A stretch of DNA of 64,000 nt from Epinephelus fuscoguttatus (taxonomy: Eukaryota > Chordata > Actinopteri > Perciformes > Serranidae). Below, piece after piece: positions 37,384 through 49,077 of the stretch; the first letter of the stretch is position 1; each line of letters begins with the position of its first letter. Made by a program: the position numbers and the translations under genes. The notes beneath the pieces were generated by a model, which was not told where the DNA came from, ran no database searches, and saw only the letters and a program-made list of their open reading frames with translations. The stretch is taken from the NCBI RefSeq assembly GCF_011397635.1, contig NC_064757.1:33145839-33209838 (forward strand), written 5' to 3'.

Positions 37384-38915
37384 GAGGGATGTCCCTCTCA
37401 TCACGTCCTGATGATCCTTGGATCGGGTATTGGCGCCGATGACGTTATTTTTACAAAATCGGAATCTGTAATAAAAGATCAGAGGAATCAAAACAACAAA
37501 AATGGCCAGGTTTTTCATCTATGTTGTTCATTGTTGCCTCTGCTTTCCAATGTACAGGGTTCCTACACATTTGGAATTTCAAAATTCCATACTTTTCCAT
37601 ACCCTAATTTCCAGACTTCTTGACATTTTATCAGAATATGCGACATCTGAGTAAATATATCAGTGTATCATATTCCACATCATATTTCATTATTGTTAAC
37701 AGGCGATTGTAGCCAAGTACCATAATGGCATGCAAATAAAAACTCAGGTAAGTTCAATGTCTGGGCTGAGGCAAAAAGGTTGGGACTCTGGGTGCAAGCG
37801 ATGCAGTAACGAGAGGTCGGTGGTTTTTCCTTCTCCCCCATGTTGGCGATGTCAAACGATTTCACACAAAGCTTGCATCTAGCTCTGTGTGTGAATTGGG
37901 AATCCTTGGCCAACCAGTATTTATATACGGTATTGTCAAGCCATCCCTCCAAAAACTTGCATCTACCCATTGTGAACCACGTGAAACTCGTCTTCTTGTC
38001 GAAGGTGCAGTGTTGGAGTGAAGCTTGATACCTGGGGGGCTGGAGGAGGGTCATGGGGCAGCGGACTGGACATACCACTTGTCAATCAGGTAAAAGGGGC
38101 GGTATGTTTTCTGAGACGTTTGCTCTCACACAAACTGTGCTTGGCCCGGCATAAAACATGATCCGGATTGATTAAATTATTTTTGGAAATACCTAATTAT
38201 TCTATTTTTTAATATCTGGAAATTGATCAAATTTATTTCCATACTTTTCCATACTTTCCATACTTACATAGGAACCCTGAATGTATAATACTTCCAAACT
38301 GCTGACATTTTCGCTGCCATTAGCATGCTGGCTGTCCATGCCAAAACAACAAGTTATCTGTCTGTACGTCACTCCCCCGCCTGCCCAACGTTAACACGCT
38401 CATCTCATATGACAGGGCCTGCCATAAATGAGTGTATTTACGTTTGGCAGGCAGATGGGCAGCTAGTAACGGTAGCAAAATGTCAGCAATATCGAACTTT
38501 TATACATTGGAAGGCGAAGGCAGTACAACAGCCACTTGTAAAATGTGCAAGTCTAGCGGTTTGCGAGGGGGAAAAGACAGAGTTCATTTCAACACAACCA
38601 ATTTGATATGCCATCTGCAAAGGAAACATTCATCATAGCATGCCGAGTTCGAGGCAGCAAGTAAAAAGCCACAGAACCAATTGACATTGGCAGAGGCTTT
38701 GAAAAGGAAATAGAAATTTCCCCAGGACCATGATAAAGCCAAAAAGATCACAGCCAAGATAAACAAACCTTATGGGACAACTTGGATGCATTCTTTTTTG
38801 TTTCTTTCTTAATGCTTTGCAAAGTATCGGATCGGACTCGGTATTGGACTCAGCTTCAAAATAAAAGACTCTGTATTGGATCGGATGCAAAAAAAATGTG
38901 ATTGGGACATCCCTA
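37384..38915 (+). mobile_element. hAT transposon (BED-finger type), broken by a nested hAT
   Basis: Terminal inverted repeat GAGGGATGTCCC ... GGGACATCCCTA is flanked by a perfect 8-bp duplication, ATGTTTGA (37376-37383 and 38916-38923), diagnostic of hAT. Between 38432 and 38700 the + strand reads like the N-terminus of a hAT transposase with a BED zinc finger: ATCKMCKSSGLRGGKDRVHF, then NTTNLICHLQRKH, with the expected Cys-x2-Cys and His-x4-His spacing. The remaining catalytic part is missing. It is 1,532 bp including the 725-bp insert at 37555-38279. Confidence 0.82.
37555..38279 (-). mobile_element. Second hAT-type element nested in the first
   Basis: Starts CAGGGTTCCTA and ends TAGGAACCCTG, flanked by AATGTA at 37549-37554 and 38280-38285. 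A - strand frame (38078-37680) includes MGRCKFLEGWLDNTVYKYWL and ARCKLCVKSFDIANMGEK, the usual N-terminus of another fish hAT-associated protein. That protein lacks the rest of a transposase. The 6-bp flanking repeat is shorter than the 8 bp usual for hATs. Confidence 0.7.
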
Positions 38916-38923
38916 ATGTTTGA

Positions 38924-39362
38924 CAAGAAATGGTGTATGAAACAAAATAGGACTGGTTTTGATCTTAAGAGATGTAATAATGATGGAAAGAGCTATAGTC
39001 CTGCTTTTATTTGAGGTTAAAAGAACTGTACACAATATTCAAACCATTAATAGAGGTGGAAACAACATTTGCTAAAAAAAAACCAAAAACCTCCTGTTAC
39101 TGCTCAATCATTTAACATGGCCGCCGAAATCAAGTGGCCAGCGCTTCACGGAAAATCTAGCTAGCCACTGACTCAGCCACCTCCACTTTTAGAAAACCTC
39201 TGAGTCATAGATATGCTCTGAATATTATAAAGACCTTCTTAAGTTGATTTTTTTGACTGATTACTAGCCAAAATTTTCTCCAAAATCATGATATGTAGAG
39301 CAATGTTTTACACATGTGGGACTCCCACAAAGGCCCACAAGATAAACCTGAAAGGTTCTGAA
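38924..39362. other. Unique DNA left of the tandem duplication, nothing recognised
   Basis: No exon or repeat was identified. Confidence 0.45.
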
Positions 39363-40829
39363 GTCATGAACAGGATAGGAAATTTATAAAGAAAATCTTT
39401 CTGCTTCACAAATTTGTGTTGATCTTTTCAGACTTTCCTCTAACCTTTGCTTCCTTGTCCCAACTTGTGAATTAATGGGCCATTTTACCTCTTCAGGGAT
39501 CCCAGAGTTAAGGGTTGGAAACCACAGATGTACAGCTATGTTGTCAGTTTTGTCTCATGTGTACCATTTTTACTGAACTATTGTAAATGTGGATTTCAGG
39601 AAGACCAGGTATTCATGTAACAAAGCTACTTAAGATAAAAAACAAACAAACAATAAACATGGCATTTTCTATTATATGTTACTGTCAGAGCTAGGTTTTT
39701 TAATTATTAAAGTTATTTTCAGTTCTGTAAAGTGAAATAATCTCGACTCTAATCTGAGTGACATCTCCTCTCTGTATTACTGCTCCTCAACTCCAGCAGA
39801 GAGCACCACCTAGTGATGCAGCATGAAAACTGAGCATCAGTGCCACATTTACAATAAGTCCCAGGTCGTGAGGACTGCATGTGTACAGTAGATGTAACTG
39901 GCAGTCTAAGCTGAATTCTGTGTGACAGGAAAAGCCCACAAGAATTTAAAGTGGGGAGCAAATATTGCAGAGACAAATGGGTTCCTTTAGCACACAGTAA
40001 TGAAAGAGAACAGCAATATTTAAGATAAGAGACAAAGAAGCTGATGAATAATTCCTCCAAATATGTTACTGTGCCAGATTTGATTACAATGGCAAACATT
40101 TCCTTTGAATGTGTCTGATGTGTGTTCACTGTTAACGTCTCCTTCAGCATTTGATTAAAGGCACTTTTGCAACACTTGTGTGGCATGTTGCACGTTTCCT
40201 GTCGGGGGTCTTTAAAGACGATGTGTGAATTTGTCTCTTGTGGTCTGAGCAAGTACACCATCAGCAAGATCTTTTTTTTTCCACCTTATGATTCAGAACA
40301 TAATGTTCTCTGCATTGAATCTACAGTCACGTGACCTACGGAGGAGAAAGACAAAAAAAGAAAACACTCTGTCATGTTTACTGAGACATCAAAGGTTTTT
40401 AATTTGGACGCTGCTCTCACGACTTGAAACCAGAGAACTGAAACACAAATCTGTGATGCCATGAAGGTGTGAAATTACTGTACTCTAGCCACTGTCATGA
40501 AAATGCGACAGCCATAAAAAGAATGAAAGATAGAAATATGTATCTACCTTAAAGATAGTAGAAAATGTCATTTATTTGAAGGTTTCATGCAGTAACAATA
40601 TGAATCAATAATGAGGAATAATGTGCCCAAGAATGAACCTTTAGCATAAAATCTTTCCACAAAGCTGAAGCCTCAATGTCAGTTAAAGTGTTTGATGAAG
40701 GAAGTGGTGAAGCGGTTTGTTTGATTCTTTGCTTTCATCTTAGCTCTTTGGTGTCACCCCAGAAAAAGACAAAAAATGCTGACATTGAATGAGTCTGCAA
40801 ACCATTGATACGTTAAATTAACGTGTTAT

Positions 40830-41310
40830 TAAATAGTAGATACGCTCAAACTTTACGTTTCAACAATGCTGAGGTTAGTGTGTGGTTAGGTTTAGGCCAC
40901 AAAAAGTCTTGGTTGTGGTGGGAAAATATCATGTTTGGGGGCACAATCTCATCTAGAAAAGCAGCAATGTCTCTACAGAAAACAACCGCTTTTTCTGACA
41001 CTATCCCAGCAGGAAAAGCAGTGAGGTCTTGGTGAAAAACAGCCACTTTCATGCCTAAAACGGTACTTGAAACACAGTGACAGATCCTTAAACAGCACCT
41101 GCATTTGGAGCCTAAAAAGCAGCTGGAAAAACAGCAATGACTTGGTAAACCACACATGGTTTCGCTGTTTGTTGGTTTCGAACAGTGGTCTGCAGCTTAG
41201 CAGGCGTCTCGTCTAAAACACACCATCTACCATCCCCTCAACCTCACGATCACAAGATTACCGTATTTGTGGTTCGCAGAAACGTACATTGCCAACATCA
41301 TCTTCTGGGG
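40830..41310. repeat. Dispersed repeat in unit 1
   Basis: Relative of 29945-30450. Unit 2 has a copy at 49078-49500 with an internal deletion of about 55 bases. Confidence 0.65.
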
Positions 41311-41375
41311 ACTGGCCTGCGGATGTACAGCTTTAAAAAAAAATTCTATGATGCGATTCTCTTTTTCTATATGGT

Positions 41376-41764
41376 GTTTCGGTTTATTTCAACCTGTCTC
41401 CTATCGTCCTAAATTTGCTTCAAGTGACTAGTGACATAGAAATAATAGTTAGCATGTTAGCTATTAGCCTAGATACAGCCAGGGCACATAGTAGCGTCAG
41501 ACCTGTTCAATAATAAGTGAACAGGAAACCTTCAAGTGCAAAGTTAGTCCACTAAACAAGCTTTTTCTCCACAAAGACCGCTTCATATCGTTAGGATAAA
41601 TGTAAGAGAACATATAGAAAACGACATGTAAACGTGTTGTCTTACCTTACCAGTGTGCTGCCATGTTTGTTTACCATTTAGCTCTGCTTTCCAAAGTGTG
41701 GTTACGTTTTAACAAATTTAGGACAATAGGAGACGGGTTGAAATAAACCGAAATTTCCCTTTAA
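41376..41764. mobile_element. Foldback MITE in unit 1, downstream of the granzyme gene
   Basis: Arms 41378-41416 and 41714-41752 are near-perfect inverted repeats (TTCGGTTTATTTCAACC outermost), with about 300 bases between them. The right end runs on into AAATTTCCCTTTAA. It is a common fish non-autonomous DNA element. On the - strand its outer arm supplies the nearest canonical AATAAA (41383-41388) after the granzyme stop codon. Confidence 0.75.
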
Positions 41765-41832
41765 GATAAAGTGAACGTAGCAAAAAGTACAAAGATAGAC
41801 AAGCTTTATACAGAGTAACAAACAAGAAAGTC

Positions 41833-44788
41833 TCATTCCATTTCAGACTTCTTCATCGTCTTTTTCATCCAGTTGAGTTGACTCTCTGAGAGAAACGAGT
41901 ACACTCCAGGCTTTTTAATCTGGCCACACCCCTTTCCAAAAGAAGTGACACCGACGAGCGCTCCGTTGCATAACAGTGGTCCTCCGGAATCCCCCTGGTG
42001 AGAGTACAAACACACAACTTGTCATTTTTAGACACACATAGCAGTTAAGGTGGCTTCTTCCTTGACACAAAAATTCAAAGTGTACTCACCTTACAGGCGT
42101 CAACCTGTTTTTTACCATCTGAACCAGCACATATCATGCCTTTGGTGATAACAGGGTCAAAATTGTAATATTCAGGAGAGTTGCACTTCACTCTGTCGAT
42201 CACAGTCACGTTGGCAGACATCAGGACATCTGAAGCTTTCTTGGCAACGTTGTTTGTTTTCCCCCATCCAGCCACCAGACAGCTGCTGCCAGCTGCTGGT
42301 TCTTTGACGGTGTTACCCAACGGGAGACATTTCACCGTCTTGGTTTGCTTCGCCGGTTTGGCAAGCTGAAATTTAAGAAAGGAAACATTGTGTTTTGATG
42401 CTGACTGTCTGTGTTTTGCCTTTAGCACTTGTCACAGCACAGGGAAAGAAGGTTTTCACGAATGCCTGTCACAATGTCTGCCGCAGTTATTTTTATTTTC
42501 TCACTGTCTCCAGGCGCTTTTACCTCACCCAGGCCCATGCATTCCCTGGAAACTCTCTGGACTTGCCATTCTCCATCCGTCCACCAGACTTTACCACCAG
42601 TCCCAGTCACCTGACTCTCTCATTCACCTGCTAACCTGTTTCCACTTTCCCTCATCAGCCCCACAGTATATAACTAGTCCATTTCCACTCATGTTTTTGC
42701 TTTCTACCCACCTGAACCTGATGTATTCCTGGTTTTCCCTGTTACCTGTTCCTCGTTTTTTTGGCCTGCTTACTTGTCGAGCCCCTCCAGGGTGTGTTTG
42801 ACTGTTTGGACTGCAATCATTTTCCCTACTTCTAAGCCTATATTGTCTTAAGCTTTCAGTAAATTTCCCTTCATTACACCTGCTTGCCTGGTGTGTTTTG
42901 TCTGCATTTGAGTCTTCCTTTTGTTGTCAGAATCCACCAGCCTTCTTGTTTCTTTCTTTTTTAAATCTTTTGTACCTTTCTTTTTGCTTGTCAGACATAT
43001 AATGTGCATTTAGAAGCCCATGAGTGCTTGAAAATGTTTCCACCTTCCCTAAATGTACTGTGCTTCTTGAAACATTTTTTATTGTTATGGGTAAAAAAAC
43101 AACTCTCAGCTATAGACTGTTGCAGCAGATCTATCATTACAAGGCTGGTTTGTTCAAGTTGAATCACTTTGACCTGATTTTGGATGTTGTCTATATTTGG
43201 AGAAAAATGCCAGTAAGCATTTAAGATATGCAGCTGCCTGCCTTTGCATTGACAATGATTTGACTTGGATTAAATTTGATGTGCAGTCTGGCATCTTTAA
43301 ACAATCTTAGATATTAACTTCAAACAAATTGCTCCATATATGTTTCTCAGTCTTGAATAAACTTCCTAGATTGCAGATTGCTGCATCTTTGCTTCGCCTT
43401 ACCTTGAGCAGCATGAGGTCATTGACCTTTTCTTTTTCATCAAAGCAGGGATGAGGATAATGGCTCTTAACACTGATGACCTGCCTGGAGTCCTTTTCCT
43501 TTTCTTTAATGGAGTGTACCCCCAGTAACACCTTCTTAATGCTGCAAGAGCAAGAAACATTTTTATTAGTTCACATGCCCTAAAGTTGAATCTGCTAGGA
43601 GTGCATAAATAATGATAAAATGATTGCTTTATCACAGTTGCATCTTTACATGTGCATCATCAAATACGACATATAATAAGGTCGGGATATGGCTTCTTTT
43701 CTCCAGTATAACTAGGCACTGGGACTTCAGTGGTAGTTAAATGGAGAGTTTGTCTTCAAACAGAGGTGATATGATGGTGTGGTGTTAGGGTGGTTACTGA
43801 AAGTGTTGCTTGTTTTGCTACGAGAAATATCAAGGAAACTAGTGACAAAACATGCAAGTTGGAATTTTACTAAAATAACATTATCTGAATCGTAGCTGGC
43901 ATCGCTCTTATATCCTGTTGTGCAAGTGAAAAATCAAATTAAAGTTCACCTTAAGTGCAGATACAAATCTCACAAGGCTCAAGAGCACATCCTGTGTCCT
44001 TTGTGGTTTCTCGAAGTGACATTTTTGCTTTCTTCCCTGCCAGAAGTCTGTCCATCATGCACTTTAATTAGTTCTATCAGAATACATTTTGTTAAGCTAA
44101 ATCTCGATAATAGTACTAGGATCGAAACACTCTTGGTTCGTTATTGTTCCTTTATCATTCAGATAATCTAGATGCAGCCCCCTACAATGACTCAGTGCAG
44201 AAACCACTGTGGTGTACTGACATATACTCACCTCAAAACAAGAATAAATTAGTTTGACACATGTGAGTATGCAACACAGTCTCACCAATATATGTTTCAC
44301 ATGCTTTTGTCTCTGATTAGGTTACCTTTATTTCATAAAATTCCAACCCCGTGGATAATAGCTTTCATCAGTAAAATGTATGTATCTTGTTCTTACCCAA
44401 CACAGTGGGCGGCAGTCAGGACCCATTTTGGATGGATCAGTGTCCCTCCACAGATCGGATTCGCCATCAGAGCCATGAAAGGCATCGAGTGGGGCTGCAC
44501 TTCTTTCCCACCAATAATCTCAGAACCATGACCTAAAACACAACACACACTCTGTTAATCAGTTTAACAAAAGAGTAGAGGAATTAGTCAGTAAGTGGTC
44601 ATCCAAATAAAACACATCCCTGGCTGCACTGTAATATTGAAAGTAGCATTACTTTCTGTATGTTTACATGAATAATAATGACATCAGATGTAAATGACTG
44701 GGATATATAAAATAGATTACTCACTGGGCTGGACAATGAGGAGGACAACACAAGAGATAAAAACAGTGAAACCCCTCAGGCAGAACAT
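41833..44788 (-). CDS. Granzyme A/K-like serine protease, copy 1 (5 exons)
   Basis: Exons on the - strand: 44788-44725, 44532-44397, 43541-43403, 42365-42090, 41994-41833. Phases 1, 2, 0, 0, all GT-AG, 258 residues. A signal peptide ([14 protein letters not shown]) is followed by a short acidic propeptide ending SE before mature IIGG, the granzyme pattern processed by cathepsin C. The catalytic triad is His in LTAAHC, Asp in NDLMLLK and Ser in GDSGGP. The residue six before Ser is Asp (DACKGDSGG), giving trypsin-like cleavage after Arg/Lys as in granzymes A and K. Cysteines for the four usual disulphides are present. The five-exon phase pattern also fits granzyme A/K. Family role: a granule protease of cytotoxic lymphocytes. 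Whether it is orthologous to A or K cannot be decided by eye. A near-identical copy is at 50026-52922. Confidence 0.88.
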
Positions 44789-44858
44789 TTCTTCTGATCT
44801 CTCTCTTTGATGTGATGGTGAATGCTCTGAAACCCACCCCGATGCACACACTCATCTT

Positions 44859-44883
44859 TATGTGTTGAGCTCGAGGATGTGGT
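44859..44883 (-). promoter_or_regulatory. Possible granzyme promoter elements
   Basis: Reading the - strand upstream of the start codon, a weak TATA-like ACATAAAG lies about 75 bases upstream, and just beyond it is ACCACA (44883-44878), the core of a RUNX site. RUNX factors control mammalian granzyme genes, but a 6-base match alone is weak. The same bases are present in unit 2 near 52993-53017. Confidence 0.25.
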
Positions 44884-45224
44884 CTGACCGTGGAAATGCA
44901 TGCGTCAGCAGAATAGATGCAAGTATGACATGAGAATAAATGCAATTTATCGTAATGTAGAAGCCTTGTGGTTGCATTTTTTTGTCATTTCCCAGTCATT
45001 AGTACCATTTCACTGACAGGCTGTGGTGTGAAGCAGGTCACATGATCAGTGTGCAGACGGTTCACTGCGGGTGGGCCCAGTGTGAAACAGCTAAAACTGG
45101 AGGCTGTTGTCAAACCTTTCAGCTACACTAATGAATATGTGTTAATAACTTCATAATGATTCAGAGGAATTCATGAGCAAGTGGAAGATATTTGTTGAGG
45201 TGGCACCAGGCTGGTGGAGGTGAA

Positions 45225-46138
45225 TGATTTTTAAATTTAAAAAATACAAGGACAGAAAGAAGAGCAGCAGGAATATGGGGTACTGGGGTCGTTGCTACAA
45301 GCCACCCAGTCTTTGTATAACCAACATGAATGTTTTCATGTTGGTGCAGGCCTCCACCAGGGTTGTCCCTAAAGCCAAATCTTTTTGGTATATTTATAGT
45401 CAGGATGTTAAGGTGCAGTGGATGAGAGGACCTCATTATTGCATTTCTGCTCTTTGCAGATGATGTGGTTCTGTTTGTTTTATCACATCGTGATCTCCAG
45501 CACGTACTAGGGCGATTTGCAGCTGAGTGTGAAACAGTCAGGAAGTCAGCACCTCCAAGTCTGAGGGGTTCGCAGCTGTAAAACGGTGGATTGGTCCCTC
45601 AGGGTTAGGAGAGACTTGCTCCCCTCAAGCGAAGGAGTTCAGATATCTTGGGGTCTTGTTTAGAGTGAGTGAGGGTAGAATGGAGAGTGAGATGGACAGG
45701 CAGTTTGGTGTGGTATTAGCAGTGATGCCGGCTTTATGTCAGCCTGTTGTGGTGAAGAGGGAGCTGAGGTGGAAGGAAAAGCTTTTGATTAACTAGTCTA
45801 TCTACTGTATGTTCCAACCCTCACCTATCATCATGAGCTTTAGGTAGAGACTGAAAGAATGAGCTCCCTTAACAAGGAACCAAAATGAGTTTACTCTGTA
45901 GAGTGATTGGGGTCAGCCTTGAGATAGAGTGAGGAGCACAGACATCTGGAGTAGAGCTGCTGCTCCCTTGCATTAATATGGGCCAGTTGAGGTGGTTCGT
46001 CCATCTGAGGATGCCTCCTGAGGAGCCCAGACATCTGAAGTAAGCCAGCAGGGAGATAACCTTGGGAGTCGAAACCAGCTCAAGATGGTTGTTGTTGATG
46101 AGAGCCCACAGTTGGAACCCTTCTGCAGGTCATGAACA
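45225..46138 (+). mobile_element. LINE fragment (Rex1/jockey-like reverse transcriptase), unit 1
   Basis: LFADDVVLF, the reverse-transcriptase catalytic box, is encoded at 45450-45476. Upstream is a decayed 'GLhQGCP' region. Downstream, degraded matches to 'GRMESEMDRQFG', 'VVKRELRWKEKL' and 'QLRWF.H.RMPP' follow in order, as in the common fish LINE. Many stops and frame changes are present. It forms the right end of the duplicated unit. Confidence 0.7.
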
Positions 46139-47083
46139 GGATAGGAAAATTACAAAGAAAATCTTTCTGCTTCACAAATTTGTGTTGATCTTTTCAGACT
46201 TTCCTCTAACCTTTGCTTCCTTGTCCCAACTTGTGAATTAATGGGCCATTTTACCTCTTCAGGGATCCCAAAGCTAAGGGTTGGAAACCACAGATGTACA
46301 GCCATGTTTTTGTAATGGATATGTTTTGAAGCTATATTGTCAGTTTTGTCTCATGTGTACCATTTTTACTGAACTATTATAAATGTGGATTTCAGGAAGA
46401 CCAGGTATTCATGTAACAAAGCTAAAACAAACAAACAATAAACATGACATTTTCTATTATCTGTTATTATCAGAGCTAGGTTTTTTGATTAAAGTTATTT
46501 TCAGTTCTGTAAAGTGAAATAATCTCGACTCTAATCTGAGTGACATCTCCTCTCTGTATTACTGCTCCTCAACTCCAGCAGAGAGCACCACCTAGTGATG
46601 CAGCATGAAAACTGAGCATCAATGCCACATTTACAATAAGTCCCAGGTCGTGAGGACTGCATGTGTACAGTAGATGTAACTGGCAGTCTAAGCTGAATTC
46701 TGTGTGACAGGAAAAGCCCACAAAAATTTAAAGTGGGGAGCAAATATTGCAGAGACAAATGGGTTCCTTTAGCACACAGTAATGAAAGAGAACAGCAATA
46801 TTTAAGATAAGAGACAAAGAAGCTGATGAATAATTCCTCCAAAAATGTTACTGTGCCAGATTTGATTACAACGGCAAACATTTCCTTTGAATGTGTTTGA
46901 TGTGTGTTCACTGTTAATGTCTCCTTCAGTATTTGATTAAAGGCACTTTTGCAACACTTGTGTGACATGTTGCACGTTTCCTGTCAGGGGTCTTTAAAGA
47001 CGACGTGTGAATTTGTCTCTTGTGATCTGAGCAAGTACACCATCAGCAAGATCTTTTTTTTCTCCTTATGGTTCAGAGCTTAA

Positions 47084-48511
47084 AGGGATAGTGCACCCAA
47101 AAATGAAAATTCAGCCATTATCTACTCACCCATATGCCGATGGAGGCCCTGGTGAAGTTTTAGAGTCCTCAAACCCCTTGCGGAGATCGGCGGGGGGAGC
47201 GGCTAGCACACCTAATGGCAGACAGCGCTCCAGACTAACGTCCAAGAACACAAAATTGAATCCACAAAGTATCTCCATACTGCTCATCCGTAGTGATCCA
47301 AGTGTGCTGCAGCCCTGACATAAAAAGTTGTTTGGAAAAACGTCATGTGAACTCTGTTTTTAGCCTCACTGTAGCCTGTAGCTCTGACTGCTTCTCTGTG
47401 CTCCGCGCTCACATGTGTGCGCTTGCGCGAGACCAGTGAGAGCATGAGCTTTGCTTACCTGTGTTTACATCACGTGACACGTGCACCTCAGGGAGGGACA
47501 ACGGTAACCACAGTGCTAAAAGATAATTTGCACTACGGTCTTTTCGCAAAAGGCAGCCCAACATGTCTGAAGACTTTGAAACTGAGGAGGAACAGCATTT
47601 CTTTGTTGAGCCGTATTTGTTTGAGCCCGAGTATACGGACGGAACTCAGACTACTGGATGAAGCAGGCAGCTCATGAGTCTCAGCCAGCCACAGAATACC
47701 GGAGTCGAGCACTGGAAACCTGGTGGTGTAGTGGTTTCAAATGCAAAGCAATGCCAACGGATGTGGAAAGTCTCTGCTGCTCAGACTGGGAATTATGCCT
47801 CCACTTGAGAATCTGGACATCAGTACTGACGAGACTATAGGCCCATTTATGCTCAACGTTAAATACGGATACGGATACAGATACGGATGGAGCCTTCTGT
47901 CCGTGCTCCGCATTCATTTCGTCCGTATTTCTGCACGTTTCCATAAAGCTTACAGATACGGGCCAAACGGAGCAGTACCACTGGGAACCGTGGGAGCAGT
48001 GTTGTTGTCACTACCCGATAAATAGCTCTAGTGAGACACGAAGAAGAAATAACAATTCAATTTCTCTCATCAGCAGTACTAGAGAAAAGAATTCTCCGTC
48101 CTCCAGTCGCGATGTATTTAACAGCCTCACTGACCACCGCCTCCTACAACGCTGCCTCTGTTTTTGTCTTTTATGCAAGAGGTACATTATCAATATCTCC
48201 TCCACAGTCGCCATGTCTGTTTTTGAGTTTGCTGTTGTCATAAACTTTTGACGCTGGACTGTCTCCTGGTGGATATATTGGTTAACATCCATGCCAACGT
48301 AAAGGGCGCATGGAAGTATGTGGGCAGTGACGGTAACATCGTGTGAAACGGACGTATACATTTTCATACATAAAGGGAGCATAAATGGGCCTTAATGCTC
48401 TTCAGAGACCATGCATCACCGGACTCTAAAACTTCACCAGGGCCTCCGTCGGCATATGGGTGAGTAGATAGGCCTAATGTCTGAATTTTCATTTTTGGGT
48501 GCACTATCCCT
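47084..48511. mobile_element. TTAA-flanked DNA transposon, internally rearranged, in unit 2 only
   Basis: Ends AGGGATAGTGCACCC / GGGTGCACTATCCCT, with terminal inverted repeats of about 85-95 bp, lie between TTAA at 47080-47083 and TTAA at 48512-48515. TTAA targeting fits Kolobok or piggyBac superfamilies; the ends resemble a very common fish Kolobok-type family. Near 47563 a frame starts MSEDFETEEEQHFFVEPYLF. Around 47720-47790 an overlapping frame has WWCSGFKCKAMPTDVESLCC, like the cysteine-rich P2RX7-tail-type domain seen in some fish transposon proteins. No complete transposase remains. Another element is nested at 47839-48392. Confidence 0.8.
47839..48392. mobile_element. Small DNA element nested in the TTAA transposon
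   Basis: AGGCCCATTTATGCTC at the left and its exact complement GAGCATAAATGGGCCT at the right bound 554 bp. Just inside the left end is a short run of TACGGA/TACAGA repeats. The flanking TAT/TAA would fit the 3-bp target of a PIF/Harbinger element, but this is weak. Confidence 0.6.
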
Positions 48512-49077
48512 TTAATGTTCTCTGCATTGACATTACTGACATGCATGAAGCATTTTAGTTTCATCTACAGTCACATGACCTACAGAGGAGAAAGTCAAAA
48601 AAAGAAAACGCTCTGTCATGTTTATGAGACATCAAAGGTTTTTAATTTGGACGCTGCTCTCACGACTTGAAACCAGAGAACTGAAACACAAATCTGTGAT
48701 GCCATGAAGGTGTGAAATTACTGTGCTCTAGCCACTGTCATGAAAATGCAATGAGAGACAGAGTCATACAAAAAGACAGAAATATGTATCTACCTTAAAG
48801 ATAGTAGAAAATGTCATTTATTTGAAGGTTTCATGCAGTAACAATATGAATCAATAATGAGGAATAATGTGCCCAAGAATTAACCTTTAGCATAAAATCT
48901 TTCCACAAAGCTGAAGCCTCAATGTCAGTTAAAGCGTTTGATGAAGGAAGTGGTGAAGCGGTTTGTTTGATTCTTTGCTTTCATCTTAGCTCTTTGGTGT
49001 CACCCCAGAAAAAGACAGAAAAAATGCTGGCATTGAATGAGTCTGTAAACCACTGATACGTTAAATTAACGTGTTAT

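Larger units (their letters stand above)
39363..46138. repeat. Tandem segmental duplication, unit 1 (6.8 kb)
   Basis: The sequence from 'gtcatgaacaggatagg' to 'ggaacccttctgcag' recurs head to tail at 46139-54248. The left edge, the centre junction and the right edge all carry TTCTG, a short shared sequence that could have guided the exchange. Noncoding identity looks like 98-99% by eye apart from indels. It carries one complete granzyme gene, a MITE, a dispersed repeat and a LINE fragment. Confidence 0.93.

Noticed and set aside
33652-39362. Search for betacellulin, the next ligand gene in mammals
   Set aside because: No EGF-type cysteine pattern or matching exon was found on either strand; only repeats and transposons were recognised.
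39749-40267. 172-codon - strand open frame, with a 145-codon partner at 46531-46968 in unit 2
   Set aside because: Similarity comes from the duplication itself. The differences I can see are mostly amino-acid-changing, and unit 2 carries a stop where unit 1 has CGA. No splice context or family likeness, so not treated as a gene.
42388-42801. 137-codon + strand frame over granzyme exon 4 and intron 3
   Set aside because: It runs antisense across a well-supported exon and is disrupted by an indel in the second copy.
47091-48382. Several open frames of 60-123 codons in the TTAA element
   Set aside because: They lie in terminal repeats and rearranged inner DNA of a non-autonomous element. Only the short cysteine-rich segment near 47560-47800 deserved mention.
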